Notes: generated from the sequence alone by a model not told the origin. Positions 7,365-15,304 are shown, counted from the stretch's first letter. The stretch: DNA of 25,987 bases from JBIOJB01 sp044450465 (GCA_044450465.1 JBIOJB010000036.1:1-25987), one strand, 5' to 3'. Made by a program: numbers and translations.

Positions 7365-9005
7365 ATGCATGAGCCCAGCTACGTCCACGGAGCCAGCCAC
7401 GTCCCTCTTCTCGGCGAGCCGATCTTCTTGAACCTGCGCAGGACGGCCGCGCGCTTCGGCGATCGGGAAGCCCTGGTCGTGCCTCATCAAGGCATCCGCC
7501 TCACTTACACCGAGCTGGTCGAGCAGTGTCACCAGGTGGCGCGCGGCCTGATGGCGAGAGGTGTATCGAAAGGCGATCGAGTCGGGATCTGGGCTCCCAA
7601 CCGGTATGAATGGGTGATTGTTCAGTACGCCACCGCAGCCATGGGGGCGATCCTGGTCAACCTCAATCCCGCGTACAGGACATCGGAGCTCGAGTACGCG
7701 CTCAACCAGTCCGGGGTGACCTTCCTGATCATCGCCGCCGGATTCCGCCAAGCCGACTATCGCGCGATGCTCGCCGAGGTCAAGGGCCGATGCCCGGTGT
7801 TGCGTGAAGCCCTCGTGCTCGAGGAGGGATGGGAGGCGCTCAAGCGCGACAGCGCCAAGGTGAGCCAGGCCCAGTTGAGCGAAGTGGAGGGGTCGCTCCA
7901 GTTCGACGACCCGATCAACATCCAGTACACGTCTGGGACCACAGGGTTTCCCAAAGGCGCGACCCTGACGCACCACAACATCCTCAACAACGGCTTCTTC
8001 ATCGGCGAGACGCTGAAGTACACCGAGCGCGACCGGGTCTGCATCCCGGTCCCCTTTTACCACTGCTTCGGCATGGTGCTGGGAAACCTTGCCTGCACGA
8101 CCCATGGGGCGACGATGGTCATTCCCGCCGAGGCCTTCGACCCGGCCGTCACCATGGAAACCGTCGAGCGGGAGCGGTGCACGGCGCTCTACGGCGTGCC
8201 CACGATGTTCATCGCCGAGCTCGACCATCCACGCTTCAAGGACTTCGACTTCGGCTCGCTGCGCACGGGCATCATGGCCGGCTCGCCATGTCCGGTCGAG
8301 GTCATGAAGAAGGTCCAGACAGTCATGCACATACCCGAGATGACGATCGCGTACGGCATGACCGAGACCTCCCCGGTGGCCACGCAGTGCACCACCGACG
8401 ACCCGCTTGAGCGCCGCGTGTCGACCGTCGGGCGCGTCCATCCCCATGTCGAGATCAAGATCGTCGACCCGGCGACCGGTCAGGTCGTACCCCGCGGGAA
8501 CACCGGCGAGTTCTGCAGCCGCGGCTACATCGTGATGCGGGGTTACTGGAACAACGAGGAGGCAACTCGACAGGCGATCGACTCCGGCCGCTGGATGCAC
8601 ACCGGCGACCTCGCGACCATGGACGAAGAGGGCTACGTCAACATCGTGGGACGGATCAAGGACATGATCATCCGAGGCGGCGAGAACGTCTACCCGAGAG
8701 AGGTCGAAGAGTTCCTGTACGGGCACCCGGACATAGCCGACGTTCAGGTGATCGGGGTACCCTCCGAAAAGTACGGCGAGGAAGTCATGGCTTGGATCAA
8801 GCTCCGCGAAGGGGCGCACTCCGACGGGGACCAGCTCGCGGCCTGGTGCAAAGGCAAGATCGCCGGCTTCAAGATCCCTCGGCTCTGGAAGTTCGTCGAC
8901 TCGTTCCCGATGACGGTGACAGGCAAGGTCCAGAAGTTCAAGATGCGCGAGGTTGCGATCGCGGAGCTTGGGCTGGAGAAGGCAGCGCGGATGACGACCG
9001 CCTGA
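7365..9005 (+). CDS. Medium/long-chain acyl-CoA synthetase (AMP-binding, ACSF2/FadD-like)
   Basis: 546 residues. It belongs to the ANL adenylating superfamily: it activates a carboxylic acid with ATP and transfers it to CoA through an acyl-adenylate. Motifs in order: Y-T-S-G-T-T-G-F-P-K-G (P-loop-like A3, about residue 188), Y-G-M-T-E-T-S-P (A5), H-T-G-D-L-A-T-M-D (A7 with ribose-binding Asp), G-R-I-K-D-M-I-I-R-G-G-E-N-V-Y-P (A8 hinge), and P-M-T-V-T-G-K-V-Q-K near the end with the catalytic Lys (A10). The motif set and length resemble ACSF2-type fatty acyl-CoA ligases; chain length cannot be read. The ATG at 7365 is chosen because GGGAGGAGG lies 8 bases upstream. Starts further upstream (7290) would run through this Shine-Dalgarno. 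Confidence 0.93.
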   Translation: MHEPSYVHGASHVPLLGEPIFLNLRRTAARFGDREALVVPHQGIRLTYTELVEQCHQVARGLMARGVSKGDRVGIWAPNRYEWVIVQYATAAMGAILVNLNPAYRTSELEYALNQSGVTFLIIAAGFRQADYRAMLAEVKGRCPVLREALVLEEGWEALKRDSAKVSQAQLSEVEGSLQFDDPINIQYTSGTTGFPKGATLTHHNILNNGFFIGETLKYTERDRVCIPVPFYHCFGMVLGNLACTTHGATMVIPAEAFDPAVTMETVERERCTALYGVPTMFIAELDHPRFKDFDFGSLRTGIMAGSPCPVEVMKKVQTVMHIPEMTIAYGMTETSPVATQCTTDDPLERRVSTVGRVHPHVEIKIVDPATGQVVPRGNTGEFCSRGYIVMRGYWNNEEATRQAIDSGRWMHTGDLATMDEEGYVNIVGRIKDMIIRGGENVYPREVEEFLYGHPDIADVQVIGVPSEKYGEEVMAWIKLREGAHSDGDQLAAWCKGKIAGFKIPRLWKFVDSFPMTVTGKVQKFKMREVAIAELGLEKAARMTTA

Positions 9006-9018
9006 CCTGGAGGGTCAG
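9002..9018. terminator. Small inverted repeat between convergent genes
   Basis: CTGACC (9002-9007) pairs with GGTCAG (9013-9018) around 5 bases. It overlaps the stop codon of the acyl-CoA synthetase (9003-9005) and lies 2 bases before the convergent stop at 9021. It is short and lacks a T-tract. Confidence 0.3.
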
Positions 9019-9020
9019 AC

Positions 9021-9818
9021 CTAGCGGAGAGATTCGTACGGTACGGCCGCCGCGAACGGTTCATAGAGCAAGAGCACCTTCTCTATCGGCAGGGCATCAC
9101 GAAGAAAGATCGCGCCCGCCGCCACACCCGCAAAGCCAACGATGCCAAGACCGTCGTGCGGCGCGGCCAGTTCAGCGCTTTCCTGGACTGCTCTGAAGGC
9201 CTCCGCCTGGCCAATCTGGCCCGCCGTCGCCAAGCCCAGCTTCCACGCCGATGCGTAGTTGGCGGCCGGATCGAGGCTCCCCGGCTTGGACAGCTCTGCA
9301 AGGTGTCCCGGCGGCGTCGTCCCCGTCCTGGGTCGCTCGCTCAGGATTTTGGCCACGACGGCCGCCTCGGACTCGGCCGGCCCCATGAGCGACGGGAGGG
9401 CATTGAGGAACGCAGCGATCTGGCGGTCGACCGGAGGCGGCGGCTCGAAGTCCGGTCCGGGAAGGATGGTGGCGAACGGGCGGTAGAGAGCGTCGAACAT
9501 GGCCGGTTCCATCTGCTCGCGGACGAGGATGGCCAGGGCCACGACCTGAGCCGACTCGAGGGCCGCCGCGGCCGCCGACGCTTCGGGCAGGGCTTTGGCG
9601 ACCGCCGCCTGCGTCTGCGCGACTCGAAAGCCTCCCGACAGTGCGGTCACCATCGACTCGTCCGCCGTCGCCAAAAGGCCTTCCAGCGATTCCTCCAGCG
9701 TGGCCATCGACGGGCGCTGGCGCGCGAGCACCCGCGCAGTGGCGACCCACTCCCACTGCGCGGGGCCCAAGAGCCGCCCGGCAGCGGTCAGAAACTGACC
9801 GGCGTCGGATGCGCTCAG
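9021..9818 (-). CDS. Unrecognised Ala-rich protein downstream of glpX
   Basis: I do not recognise this protein. It is about 265 residues, soluble-looking, very rich in Ala and probably mostly helical, with Pro-rich linkers (P-G-P-D-F-E-P-P-P-P-V-D near the middle) and a hydrophobic patch G-I-V-G-F-A-G-V-A-A-G-A-I-F-L near the end. The first standard start in frame is TTG at 9770. However, the frame upstream of it (S-A-S-D-A-G-Q-F-L-T-A-A-G-R-L) reads like the same protein, and a CTG at 9818 forms a CTGA overlap with the glpX stop. I therefore extend it to 9818 tentatively. Its position directly after glpX implies co-transcription. It converges on the acyl-CoA synthetase. Confidence 0.6.
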   Translation of the reverse strand: MSASDAGQFLTAAGRLLGPAQWEWVATARVLARQRPSMATLEESLEGLLATADESMVTALSGGFRVAQTQAAVAKALPEASAAAAALESAQVVALAILVREQMEPAMFDALYRPFATILPGPDFEPPPPVDRQIAAFLNALPSLMGPAESEAAVVAKILSERPRTGTTPPGHLAELSKPGSLDPAANYASAWKLGLATAGQIGQAEAFRAVQESAELAAPHDGLGIVGFAGVAAGAIFLRDALPIEKVLLLYEPFAAAVPYESLR

Positions 9819-10810
9819 CGGATTGCGACCTGTTCGGGCAGAAGCCCCTTGATCCGCAGCTTGTCGATGGGGTGATATGCGTCCACGATTCGCATCGTGC
9901 CAGATGCGGAGCGCAGCACCATCGACTGCGTGTAGGCATAGACGTCCTCATAGCGGACTCCCTTCAGCAGCTCACCGGACGTGATGCCGGTGGCCGCGAA
10001 GAAGATGTCATTGCTCGAGCACAGGTCGTCGAGACAGAGAACCTTGTTCGGGGTGTGGCCTTCCTTGATCGCCAACTCACGTTCCTCGTCGTTCCGGAAG
10101 TGGAGCTTGGCCTGCATGTCTCCACCGAGTGTCTTGATGGCGCAGGCGGCGAGCACGCCTTCAGTCGCTCCTCCCGATCCCATCATGCAGTGGATCCCGA
10201 ACCGGGTCTCGAGCGAGGCCTCGAGGGCTCCGGCGACGTCGCCCGCGGTGATCAGCTTGATCCGCGAGCCGACCTCGCGGATCTGGGCGATGATGTCCTG
10301 ATTGCGGTCGCGCTCCAGGACGACGACCGCGAGCTCTTGGACCGGTAGGCCTTCCGCCTTCGCGATCCGCCTGAGGTTCCACTCCACCGGCATCTCGAGA
10401 TCGATGACCCCACGCGCGCGGCGACCCACCACGAGCTTCTGCATGTAGTGAACATGGGTCGTGAGCATGGACCCGCGCGACGCCAGCGCGACCACCGAGA
10501 TGGCGCCTGGCAGCCCAGCCGCGGTCAGGCTCGTCCCCTCGATCGGGTCCACGGCAACGTCGACCTCCGGCTCGAGGCCGTTGCCGATCTGCTCGCCGAA
10601 GTAGAGCATCGGCGCCTCGTCCTTCTCCCCTTCACCGATCACAACGGTTCCCTTCATGTCGACATCCGCGAGGGCGTCGCGGATGGCCTCGACCGCTCGC
10701 GCGTCCGCGGCCACCTTGTTACCTCGGCCCTGCAGCGGAGCGGCAGCCAGGGCGCCCGCCTCGGTGACACGCAGGAGCTCGAGCGCGAGGTTACGGTTGA
10801 TTTCGCTCAT
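9815..10810 (-). CDS. glpX: Fructose-1,6-bisphosphatase class II
   Basis: 331 residues, typical for GlpX. It hydrolyses fructose 1,6-bisphosphate to fructose 6-phosphate, the gluconeogenic step, with divalent metal in the cytoplasm. Visible signatures are the N-terminal region with A-A-A-P-L-Q-G-R-G-N-K, the metal-binding G-E-G-E-K-D-E-A-P-M-L, D-P-I-E-G-T-S-L (the family's lithium/metal-site motif), the central G-S-G-G-A-T-E-G-V-L-A-A and the late F-A-A-T-G-I-T-S-G. The ATG at 10810 has GAGG seven bases upstream. It follows orf10845 on the same strand by 34 bases and overlaps the following unknown gene if that begins at CTG 9818. Confidence 0.96.
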   Translation of the reverse strand: MSEINRNLALELLRVTEAGALAAAPLQGRGNKVAADARAVEAIRDALADVDMKGTVVIGEGEKDEAPMLYFGEQIGNGLEPEVDVAVDPIEGTSLTAAGLPGAISVVALASRGSMLTTHVHYMQKLVVGRRARGVIDLEMPVEWNLRRIAKAEGLPVQELAVVVLERDRNQDIIAQIREVGSRIKLITAGDVAGALEASLETRFGIHCMMGSGGATEGVLAACAIKTLGGDMQAKLHFRNDEERELAIKEGHTPNKVLCLDDLCSSNDIFFAATGITSGELLKGVRYEDVYAYTQSMVLRSASGTMRIVDAYHPIDKLRIKGLLPEQVAIR

Positions 10811-10844
10811 TCAGAATCCTCGCCGAAGCGTAAAGGAATTCGCA

Positions 10845-11285
10845 TCACGCGAACCCACGACGGCGAATCGGCAGTCTATCTGCTTCGACGGTGAGATCCT
10901 CTTTACGAACGAGCCGTCGATCGCCCGACCGATCGATGTAAACGCACGTTCGTTCGAGCACGGCCGTGACGCGAACGCGCCTGCCGTCCAGGGTCGCGTC
11001 GAAGCCGTCGAGCAGGACCTCATCCTCGTCGAGCTCTACCTGGCTCAGAGGCCTTGGCCCGGAGGGCCTGGGCCGGGTCGACAGCTCAAGCACGGGGTGC
11101 GGGTCCACCGACTGCCCGGGCTTGATGGTGAGGCGCGACAGAGGGGACGCCAGGCGGCGCGGTGGGACGCGAACCGAGCCTTCGCGTGCGGCAGGTGGCT
11201 CCGGCGTACGAGCCGGCTCCTTCGAAGCTCGACGCGATTTGCCCCGGACAGAAGCGGCGCCTGGTCGCGGTCCCCTCTTCTTCAC
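10845..11285 (-). CDS. Basic protein of unknown function, possibly the 3' part of a stop-interrupted gene
   Basis: 146 residues from GTG 11285. The first ~60 residues are low-complexity and strongly basic (K-K-R-G-P-R-P-G, R-G-K-S-R-R-A-S-K-E-P). The last ~60 look folded and beta-rich (V-L-L-D-G-F-D-A-T-L-D-G-R-R-V-R-V, then V-Y-I-D-R-S-G-D-R-R-L-V). I do not recognise the fold. The GTG has no good Shine-Dalgarno. The frame continues upstream through one codon and a TAA into a 23-codon frame that does have a good Shine-Dalgarno, so the true gene may begin at 11360 and be broken by that TAA. glpX follows 34 bases downstream. Confidence 0.5.
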   Translation of the reverse strand: MKKRGPRPGAASVRGKSRRASKEPARTPEPPAAREGSVRVPPRRLASPLSRLTIKPGQSVDPHPVLELSTRPRPSGPRPLSQVELDEDEVLLDGFDATLDGRRVRVTAVLERTCVYIDRSGDRRLVRKEDLTVEADRLPIRRRGFA

Positions 11286-11288
11286 TGC

Positions 11289-11360
11289 TTAGAAAGCCTC
11301 GTCAGGCCCACCGTGAAATTGAACGCGCCGCTCAGCAATGACTCGGAAGTGAGCGTTCAT
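11289..11360 (-). CDS. 23-codon upstream ORF in frame with orf10845 (leader peptide or interrupted 5' end)
   Basis: ATG at 11360 is preceded by a good Shine-Dalgarno (AGAGG, 11371-11367, 6 bases away). It encodes M-N-A-H-F-R-V-I-A-E-R-R-V-Q-F-H-G-G-P-D-E-A-F and ends at TAA (11291-11289). The frame is the same as that of the following gene, whose GTG lies one codon beyond the TAA. It may be a leader peptide feeding ribosomes into the next gene, or the true N-terminus of that gene cut by a nonsense change. Confidence 0.45.
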   Translation of the reverse strand: MNAHFRVIAERRVQFHGGPDEAF

Positions 11361-11456
11361 ACTCAACCTCTCTCGACCTGACGATATTTGACCGCATTTC
11401 GCAGTCGCTTCTGCCGAGCGGCCCACCTTGAGCTTGCCCAGCAACCCGGATCGGGC

Positions 11457-11963
11457 TTAAAAGAACTCGCCCCAGAACTTCCGGACGCGGGCCACCGGGT
11501 CGGGCATCGCCCTCGGGATGGTCGCCGGCTCGCGAGGAGCCACCGCCTCATCAACTGAGGCATCCGATTCCGGAACGCCTTCCGGGTGGACTCGGATCAC
11601 CCCGACGTGAACGCCGCCTTCCTCGACGACCAGGGCTCCGACCCTCGCGTCGCCCTCGAGGCGGCCCGTGCTCTTGATCTTCAGGCGATTGGTCGCGACC
11701 ACGTTGCCGCGCACATAGCCCGCCACGGTGATGCGTGCGGTCCGGATGTCGGCCTCGATGTGCGCGTCCGGACCCACCGTGAGCTCGCCCTGGCATTCGA
11801 TCTCGCCCGAGAAATTGCCGAGCACCTGGCCACTGCCCGACATCTGCAGCCTTCCCGAAAGCGAGTCGTCTCGCGCCAGCACGGTGGGCCTCGAGTCGAG
11901 CTCCTGGGCGTCCGCCTCTCCGTTGGTGCTGGAAACCTCAGGCTCCAGCTCGAGTTTCGTCAT
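11457..11963 (-). CDS. Bactofilin family cytoskeletal protein
   Basis: 168 residues. The central ~95 residues are a bactofilin (DUF583) beta-helix: repeating short strands with Gly turns, for example V-L-G-N-F-S-G-E-I-E-C-Q-G-E-L-T-V-G-P and I-T-V-A-G-Y-V-R-G-N-V-V-A-T, followed by S-T-G-R-L-E-G-D-A-R-V. Acidic N-terminal and Pro-rich C-terminal tails flank it, as usual, and the extreme C-terminus is aromatic (R-K-F-W-G-E-F-F). Bactofilins polymerise without nucleotide and scaffold envelope or division proteins. The ATG at 11963 has GGGAGG (11975-11970) six bases upstream. It lies 94 bases after the cca stop. Confidence 0.92.
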   Translation of the reverse strand: MTKLELEPEVSSTNGEADAQELDSRPTVLARDDSLSGRLQMSGSGQVLGNFSGEIECQGELTVGPDAHIEADIRTARITVAGYVRGNVVATNRLKIKSTGRLEGDARVGALVVEEGGVHVGVIRVHPEGVPESDASVDEAVAPREPATIPRAMPDPVARVRKFWGEFF

Positions 11964-12057
11964 GGAAATCCTCCCTTACCCGGCCCCGGCCGGGCCTCCC
12001 TGCCTGGTCGCAGCATACCTGCTGATGGGAGGATCCGGCGCACGTTATCTCGGTCGC

Positions 12058-13422
12058 TTAAAACTCCGGGTTGGCCTGGAGGTACTGGAGCGCCGCCTCC
12101 GCCGAGGGGCTCAGCTCGCCGTCCATCACGAGCTCCTCGAGCCTGCGCTTGATGCGGCCTACCTCGGGACCGGGACCGATGCCACGGACTCTCATGATGT
12201 CCTCGCCCGAAATCAGAGGCGCGATGCGGGATGGCTGCTCGGCGAGGACGCGCTCGAGGCGCGCCTGCAGCTCGTCCAGCTTTTGAGGCTCGGGGTAGGC
12301 GGACGCGTAGATGTCGGCGCGGGCCAGCTGCATCAATCTCTCGAGGTGCTGGCCTGAGTCCTTGGCCAGCCGGCGGACCGCGCCGTCCGACCATTCCGAA
12401 CTGTAGTAGACCGGCCTGAGGTGCAGCCGCACCAGAGCCACGACGACGTCGGTCTCCTTCTGTGGGAAGCGCAGGCGATCCAGCGCGGCCTGCGCCATAG
12501 CGGCTCCGACGAGCTCATGGCCCGTGAAGGCCCCGTCGCCCGTCGTGGTGACCGGCTTGCCGACGTCGTGGAACACCGCAGCCATCCGAACCAGGAGCTC
12601 TGGCGGCGTGGCCTGAACCGTCAAAAGGGTGTGCCCGTAGACGTCGTGAGTGTGATATCCGCTTTGAGAAACGCCCTTGCAAGCGTCCAGCTCGGGCAGC
12701 ACGCCTCGGAGCAGGCCTCCTGCGTCGAGTAGCTCCAGGGCCAGGGCGGGCCGGTCAGACGCGAGCATCCGGCGCAGCTCGGCCGCCAGCCGTTCGATGG
12801 ACACCACGGGCGGGGTCAGCCGAGCGCTCAGTCGGCGCATCGCAGAAGGCACCTCTGGCGCCAGCGAGAAACCGAGCTCGGCTGCAAAACGAATCGCGCG
12901 CAACATCCGGAGCGGGTCGTCGGTGAAGGTGACCAGGGGATCAGTGGGCGTGCGCAGAACGCCCGCCTCCAGGTCCGCCCGCCCACCGAGGCGGTCATGA
13001 ATGCCGCCGTCGAAGTCCATGAGCAGCGTGTTGACGGTGAAGTCTCGGCGGCGAAGGTCCTCGTCAAGGCTGGCCGGGCGGACCGCCGGCTTGCGTGAGT
13101 CGGAGGCATAGGACTCGGCGCGGGCCGTCACGAACTCGACCAGATGGCCCGGCAGCGTCACCTGGGCGGTGCCGAAGCGCTCGAACGTGACGGGCGGAGC
13201 GGCGCCTGCGAGCTCGGCGAAGCGCCGCGCCAGCGCAAGGGCGTCGCCGTTCTCGACCACGACGTCCGGGTTGGGATGGGACCTGCCCAGCAGCAAATCG
13301 CGAACGTACCCGCCGACGATCCAGGCCTGGACGCCGCACTCGGTGGCCGCCTGCTTCAGCCGGCGGCGCAGCTCCTCGTCCCCGACGGCCTGGTCCGCCC
13401 CTACTGGTTGATCCGCGCCCAT
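12058..13422 (-). CDS. cca: CCA tRNA nucleotidyltransferase / poly(A) polymerase-family protein with HD domain
   Basis: 454 residues from ATG 13422; the frame is open to 13548, but that part overlaps the ROK gene and is not protein-like. The nucleotidyltransferase head has V-G-G-Y-V-R-D-L-L-L-G, R-R-D-F-T-V-N-T-L-L-M-D and D-P-L-R-M-L-R-A-I-R-F-A motifs. An HD domain follows, with V-F-H-D-V-G-K-P near residue 285. The family adds CCA to tRNA 3' ends. Oddly, where the family has the metal-binding D-x-D, this protein reads N-P-D-V-V-V-E: best alignment gives Asn for the first Asp. The start overlaps the ROK gene by 22 bases. Activity as a CCA-adding enzyme is probable but not certain. Confidence 0.9.
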   Translation of the reverse strand: MGADQPVGADQAVGDEELRRRLKQAATECGVQAWIVGGYVRDLLLGRSHPNPDVVVENGDALALARRFAELAGAAPPVTFERFGTAQVTLPGHLVEFVTARAESYASDSRKPAVRPASLDEDLRRRDFTVNTLLMDFDGGIHDRLGGRADLEAGVLRTPTDPLVTFTDDPLRMLRAIRFAAELGFSLAPEVPSAMRRLSARLTPPVVSIERLAAELRRMLASDRPALALELLDAGGLLRGVLPELDACKGVSQSGYHTHDVYGHTLLTVQATPPELLVRMAAVFHDVGKPVTTTGDGAFTGHELVGAAMAQAALDRLRFPQKETDVVVALVRLHLRPVYYSSEWSDGAVRRLAKDSGQHLERLMQLARADIYASAYPEPQKLDELQARLERVLAEQPSRIAPLISGEDIMRVRGIGPGPEVGRIKRRLEELVMDGELSPSAEAALQYLQANPEF

Positions 13423-14273
13423 TCCACGGCCCCTACCTGCCCGGCGCGGTCGCCCAGGCGGGCCCTGAGAAGGCGAGGACGTCGGGCGGGCTTGATGAAC
13501 GGCGAAGAGCGAAGCGTTTCGAGCATGGTCGGCTGCACCAGCGCCCACGACCGGGTCACTCCTCCTCCCATCACGAACACCTCTGGGTCGAGCGCGTTGG
13601 TCAGGCTGATCAATGCCATACCCATGTGCCGCGCGGCGCCCTGCACGACGAGCCGAGCCTGACGGTCACCACGGGCCGCAGCGGCGAAGAGCTCTTCTGC
13701 CGGATGCCCGGTGGCTCGGGCGAGGTTCCTGCCGCCACAGAACGCCTCGAGGCACCCCGTCTGGCCGCACGAGTCGAGCGGCCCGTCCAGGTCGACGATC
13801 ATGTGCCCTATCTCGCCCGCAGTGCCGTGTGCACCGCGATGAAGCTTGCCGTCGATGATCAGCCCGCCGCCCACGCCGGTCGACCAGGTGATGTAGACCA
13901 TGTTTCGAGTGCCGCGACCGGCGCCACGAGTGAACTCGCCAAGCCCAGCCATGTCCGCGTCGTTGGCAAGATGCACCTTTGCCCCGGTGGCGCGGCTCAG
14001 CAGAGCGACCAGCGGCACGTTGCGCCAGGGGAGGTTCGGCGGGTTGACAAGCACGCCACGCTTTGAGTCGATCGGGCCAGGAGCGCCGATGCCGATGCTG
14101 CGCACCTTCTCGCGCCCCCGATGCCGGTCGATCTCCGAGGCCGCCCACTCGACAAGGTCCGCAGGCGAGCCGAGGGTCGGCGTCCTGGTCTTGACGCTCG
14201 CCACGAGGTTCCCATCCGACCGCGCCAGCGCCACACGGACCTGGGTTCCACCCAGGTCGATTCCAGCCAGCAT
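13401..14273 (-). CDS. ROK family sugar kinase (glucokinase-like)
   Basis: 290 residues. It has the ROK phosphate-binding start G-I-D-L-G-G-T-Q, G-I-G-A-P-G-P-I-D, N-D-A-D-M-A-G-L-G-E with the catalytic Asp, S-T-G-V-G-G-G-L-I-I, and G-E-I-G-H-M followed by S-C-G-Q-T-G-C-L-E-A-F. The last motif normally reads C-x-C-G-x-x-G-C and binds structural zinc with the His; here the first Cys is Asp, so zinc binding may be altered. The family phosphorylates glucose or related hexoses; a glucokinase role is the simplest inference, and a polyphosphate- or N-acetyl-hexosamine-using variant is possible. ATG 14273 is 9 bases after a TAACCT box and has no Shine-Dalgarno. It overlaps cca. Confidence 0.9.
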   Translation of the reverse strand: MLAGIDLGGTQVRVALARSDGNLVASVKTRTPTLGSPADLVEWAASEIDRHRGREKVRSIGIGAPGPIDSKRGVLVNPPNLPWRNVPLVALLSRATGAKVHLANDADMAGLGEFTRGAGRGTRNMVYITWSTGVGGGLIIDGKLHRGAHGTAGEIGHMIVDLDGPLDSCGQTGCLEAFCGGRNLARATGHPAEELFAAAARGDRQARLVVQGAARHMGMALISLTNALDPEVFVMGGGVTRSWALVQPTMLETLRSSPFIKPARRPRLLRARLGDRAGQVGAVEWARINQ

Positions 14274-14282
14274 GACCCAAGA

Positions 14283-14288
14283 AGGTTA
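14283..14288 (-). promoter_or_regulatory. -10-like box TAACCT before the ROK gene
   Basis: TAACCT lies in the 43-bp gap after metF, ending 9 bases upstream of the ROK ATG. It would start a near-leaderless transcript and give the ROK-cca run its own promoter separate from metF. Confidence 0.35.
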
Positions 14289-14316
14289 GCCGTCCTGCGC
14301 CTGGGACCGATTCGCG

Positions 14317-15189
14317 TCAGGTAGCGATCAGCTGCTGCTCCCGCAAAGCACCGAGTATGGCGATCGGACCGCGAGGCCGGTTGAAGGTGAAGAAGTGCAG
14401 CCCCGGGACACCCGCTTTCAGCAGCTCGGCGCACTGCTCTATGCAGTGCCTGACGCCGATCGCGCGCACGGCTTCGTCGTCGGGCGCCCGATCGATCTTC
14501 GATTGCAGCTCGCCAGGCACGGTGGCTCCGGTCATCGTCAGCATGACCCGCAGCGAATGCCGGCTCGGCACCGGCATGAGGCCGGGCACGATGGGGATCG
14601 TGATGCCGGCGGCGCGCGCACGCGCGACCAGGTCGAAGTAGAAGCGGTTGTCGAAGAAGAGCTGGGTGATCAGGAAGTCGGCACCCGACTCGGCCTTCAG
14701 CTTCATGTAACGGAACTCAGATTGAACGTCGGGGCTCTCCGGATGCTTCTCCGCGCTGCAAGCTGCGCCGATGCCGAACCTGTAACCGTTGCGGCGAACG
14801 AAGGCCACGAGGTCGCCGCCATGCGTCAGCTCCGGGCTGCCTGGCACGAAAGGTTCGCCGTCCACCGGCGCGTCGCCCCGCAGCGCGAGGAGATTGGCGA
14901 CTCCCTCGCGCTCCATCCAGTTCAGGATCTGCCGGGTTCGGTCCGGCGTGTTGGCGCAGGTGAGGTGGGCCATCGCCTCGATGTGGTAGTCGCGCTTGAT
15001 CCGCGTGACCAGATCGAGGGTCTGATCGCCAGTGGCCTGACGGTAGGTGACCGACACCCAGTCGGGTCTGTGTTCGGCCAGCGTCGCGATCGTCTTCTCG
15101 AGCACAGCGACCTCGCCGTCGTTGCGGGGAGCCATGAACTCGAAGGAGATCGTCGGCCGGCCGCGCACGAGCATGTCGGCGATTCGCAT
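14317..15189 (-). CDS. metF: Methylenetetrahydrofolate reductase
   Basis: 290 residues, normal for bacterial MetF. It reduces 5,10-methylene-THF to 5-methyl-THF with FAD, supplying methyl groups for methionine. Seen: I-S-F-E-F-M-A-P-R near the N-terminus (catalytic Glu), V-S-V-T-Y-R, M-A-H-L-T-C-A-N, N-L-L-A-L-R-G-D-A-P (FAD-binding), S-A-D-F-type segment as S-G-A-D-F-L-I-T-Q-L-F-F-D, V-P-G-L-M-P and the C-terminal G-L-H-F-F-T-F-N-R-P. ATG 15189 follows a TAACGT box by 9 bases. It diverges from the LLM gene. Confidence 0.97.
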   Translation of the reverse strand: MRIADMLVRGRPTISFEFMAPRNDGEVAVLEKTIATLAEHRPDWVSVTYRQATGDQTLDLVTRIKRDYHIEAMAHLTCANTPDRTRQILNWMEREGVANLLALRGDAPVDGEPFVPGSPELTHGGDLVAFVRRNGYRFGIGAACSAEKHPESPDVQSEFRYMKLKAESGADFLITQLFFDNRFYFDLVARARAAGITIPIVPGLMPVPSRHSLRVMLTMTGATVPGELQSKIDRAPDDEAVRAIGVRHCIEQCAELLKAGVPGLHFFTFNRPRGPIAILGALREQQLIAT

Positions 15190-15304
15190 CAGCGAGAGAC
15201 GTTACCAACCTGCGGCGAAGTGCTCACGGATGGCGTCCTCCTCCCCAGACCGATTACGCCTCACGAGCGGAATCGACGAGCGAGGCGGCCGGTTCGGATC
15301 TGAG
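15190..15304. promoter_or_regulatory. Divergent region between metF and the LLM gene
   Basis: 115 bp. On the minus strand TAACGT (15204-15199) ends 9 bases before the metF ATG. On the plus strand I see no clear -10 box; GGA sits about 8 bases before the ATG at 15305. No inverted repeat or riboswitch-like structure was noticed. Confidence 0.35.

Noticed and set aside
7293..8819. 508-codon open frame antisense to the acyl-CoA synthetase
   Set aside because: It is a shadow produced by high-GC codon bias opposite a clearly conserved enzyme. Its translation is rich in His/Asp/Arg without domain motifs, and it has no proper start signal.
9172..9951. 259-codon minus-strand frame overlapping the end of glpX and the following gene
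   Set aside because: It is a different frame from the coherent Ala-rich protein and rich in Arg/Pro/Gly, as GC-rich shadow frames are here.
14395..15303. 302-codon plus-strand frame opposite metF
   Set aside because: metF on the minus strand has all its family motifs; this frame is antisense and featureless.
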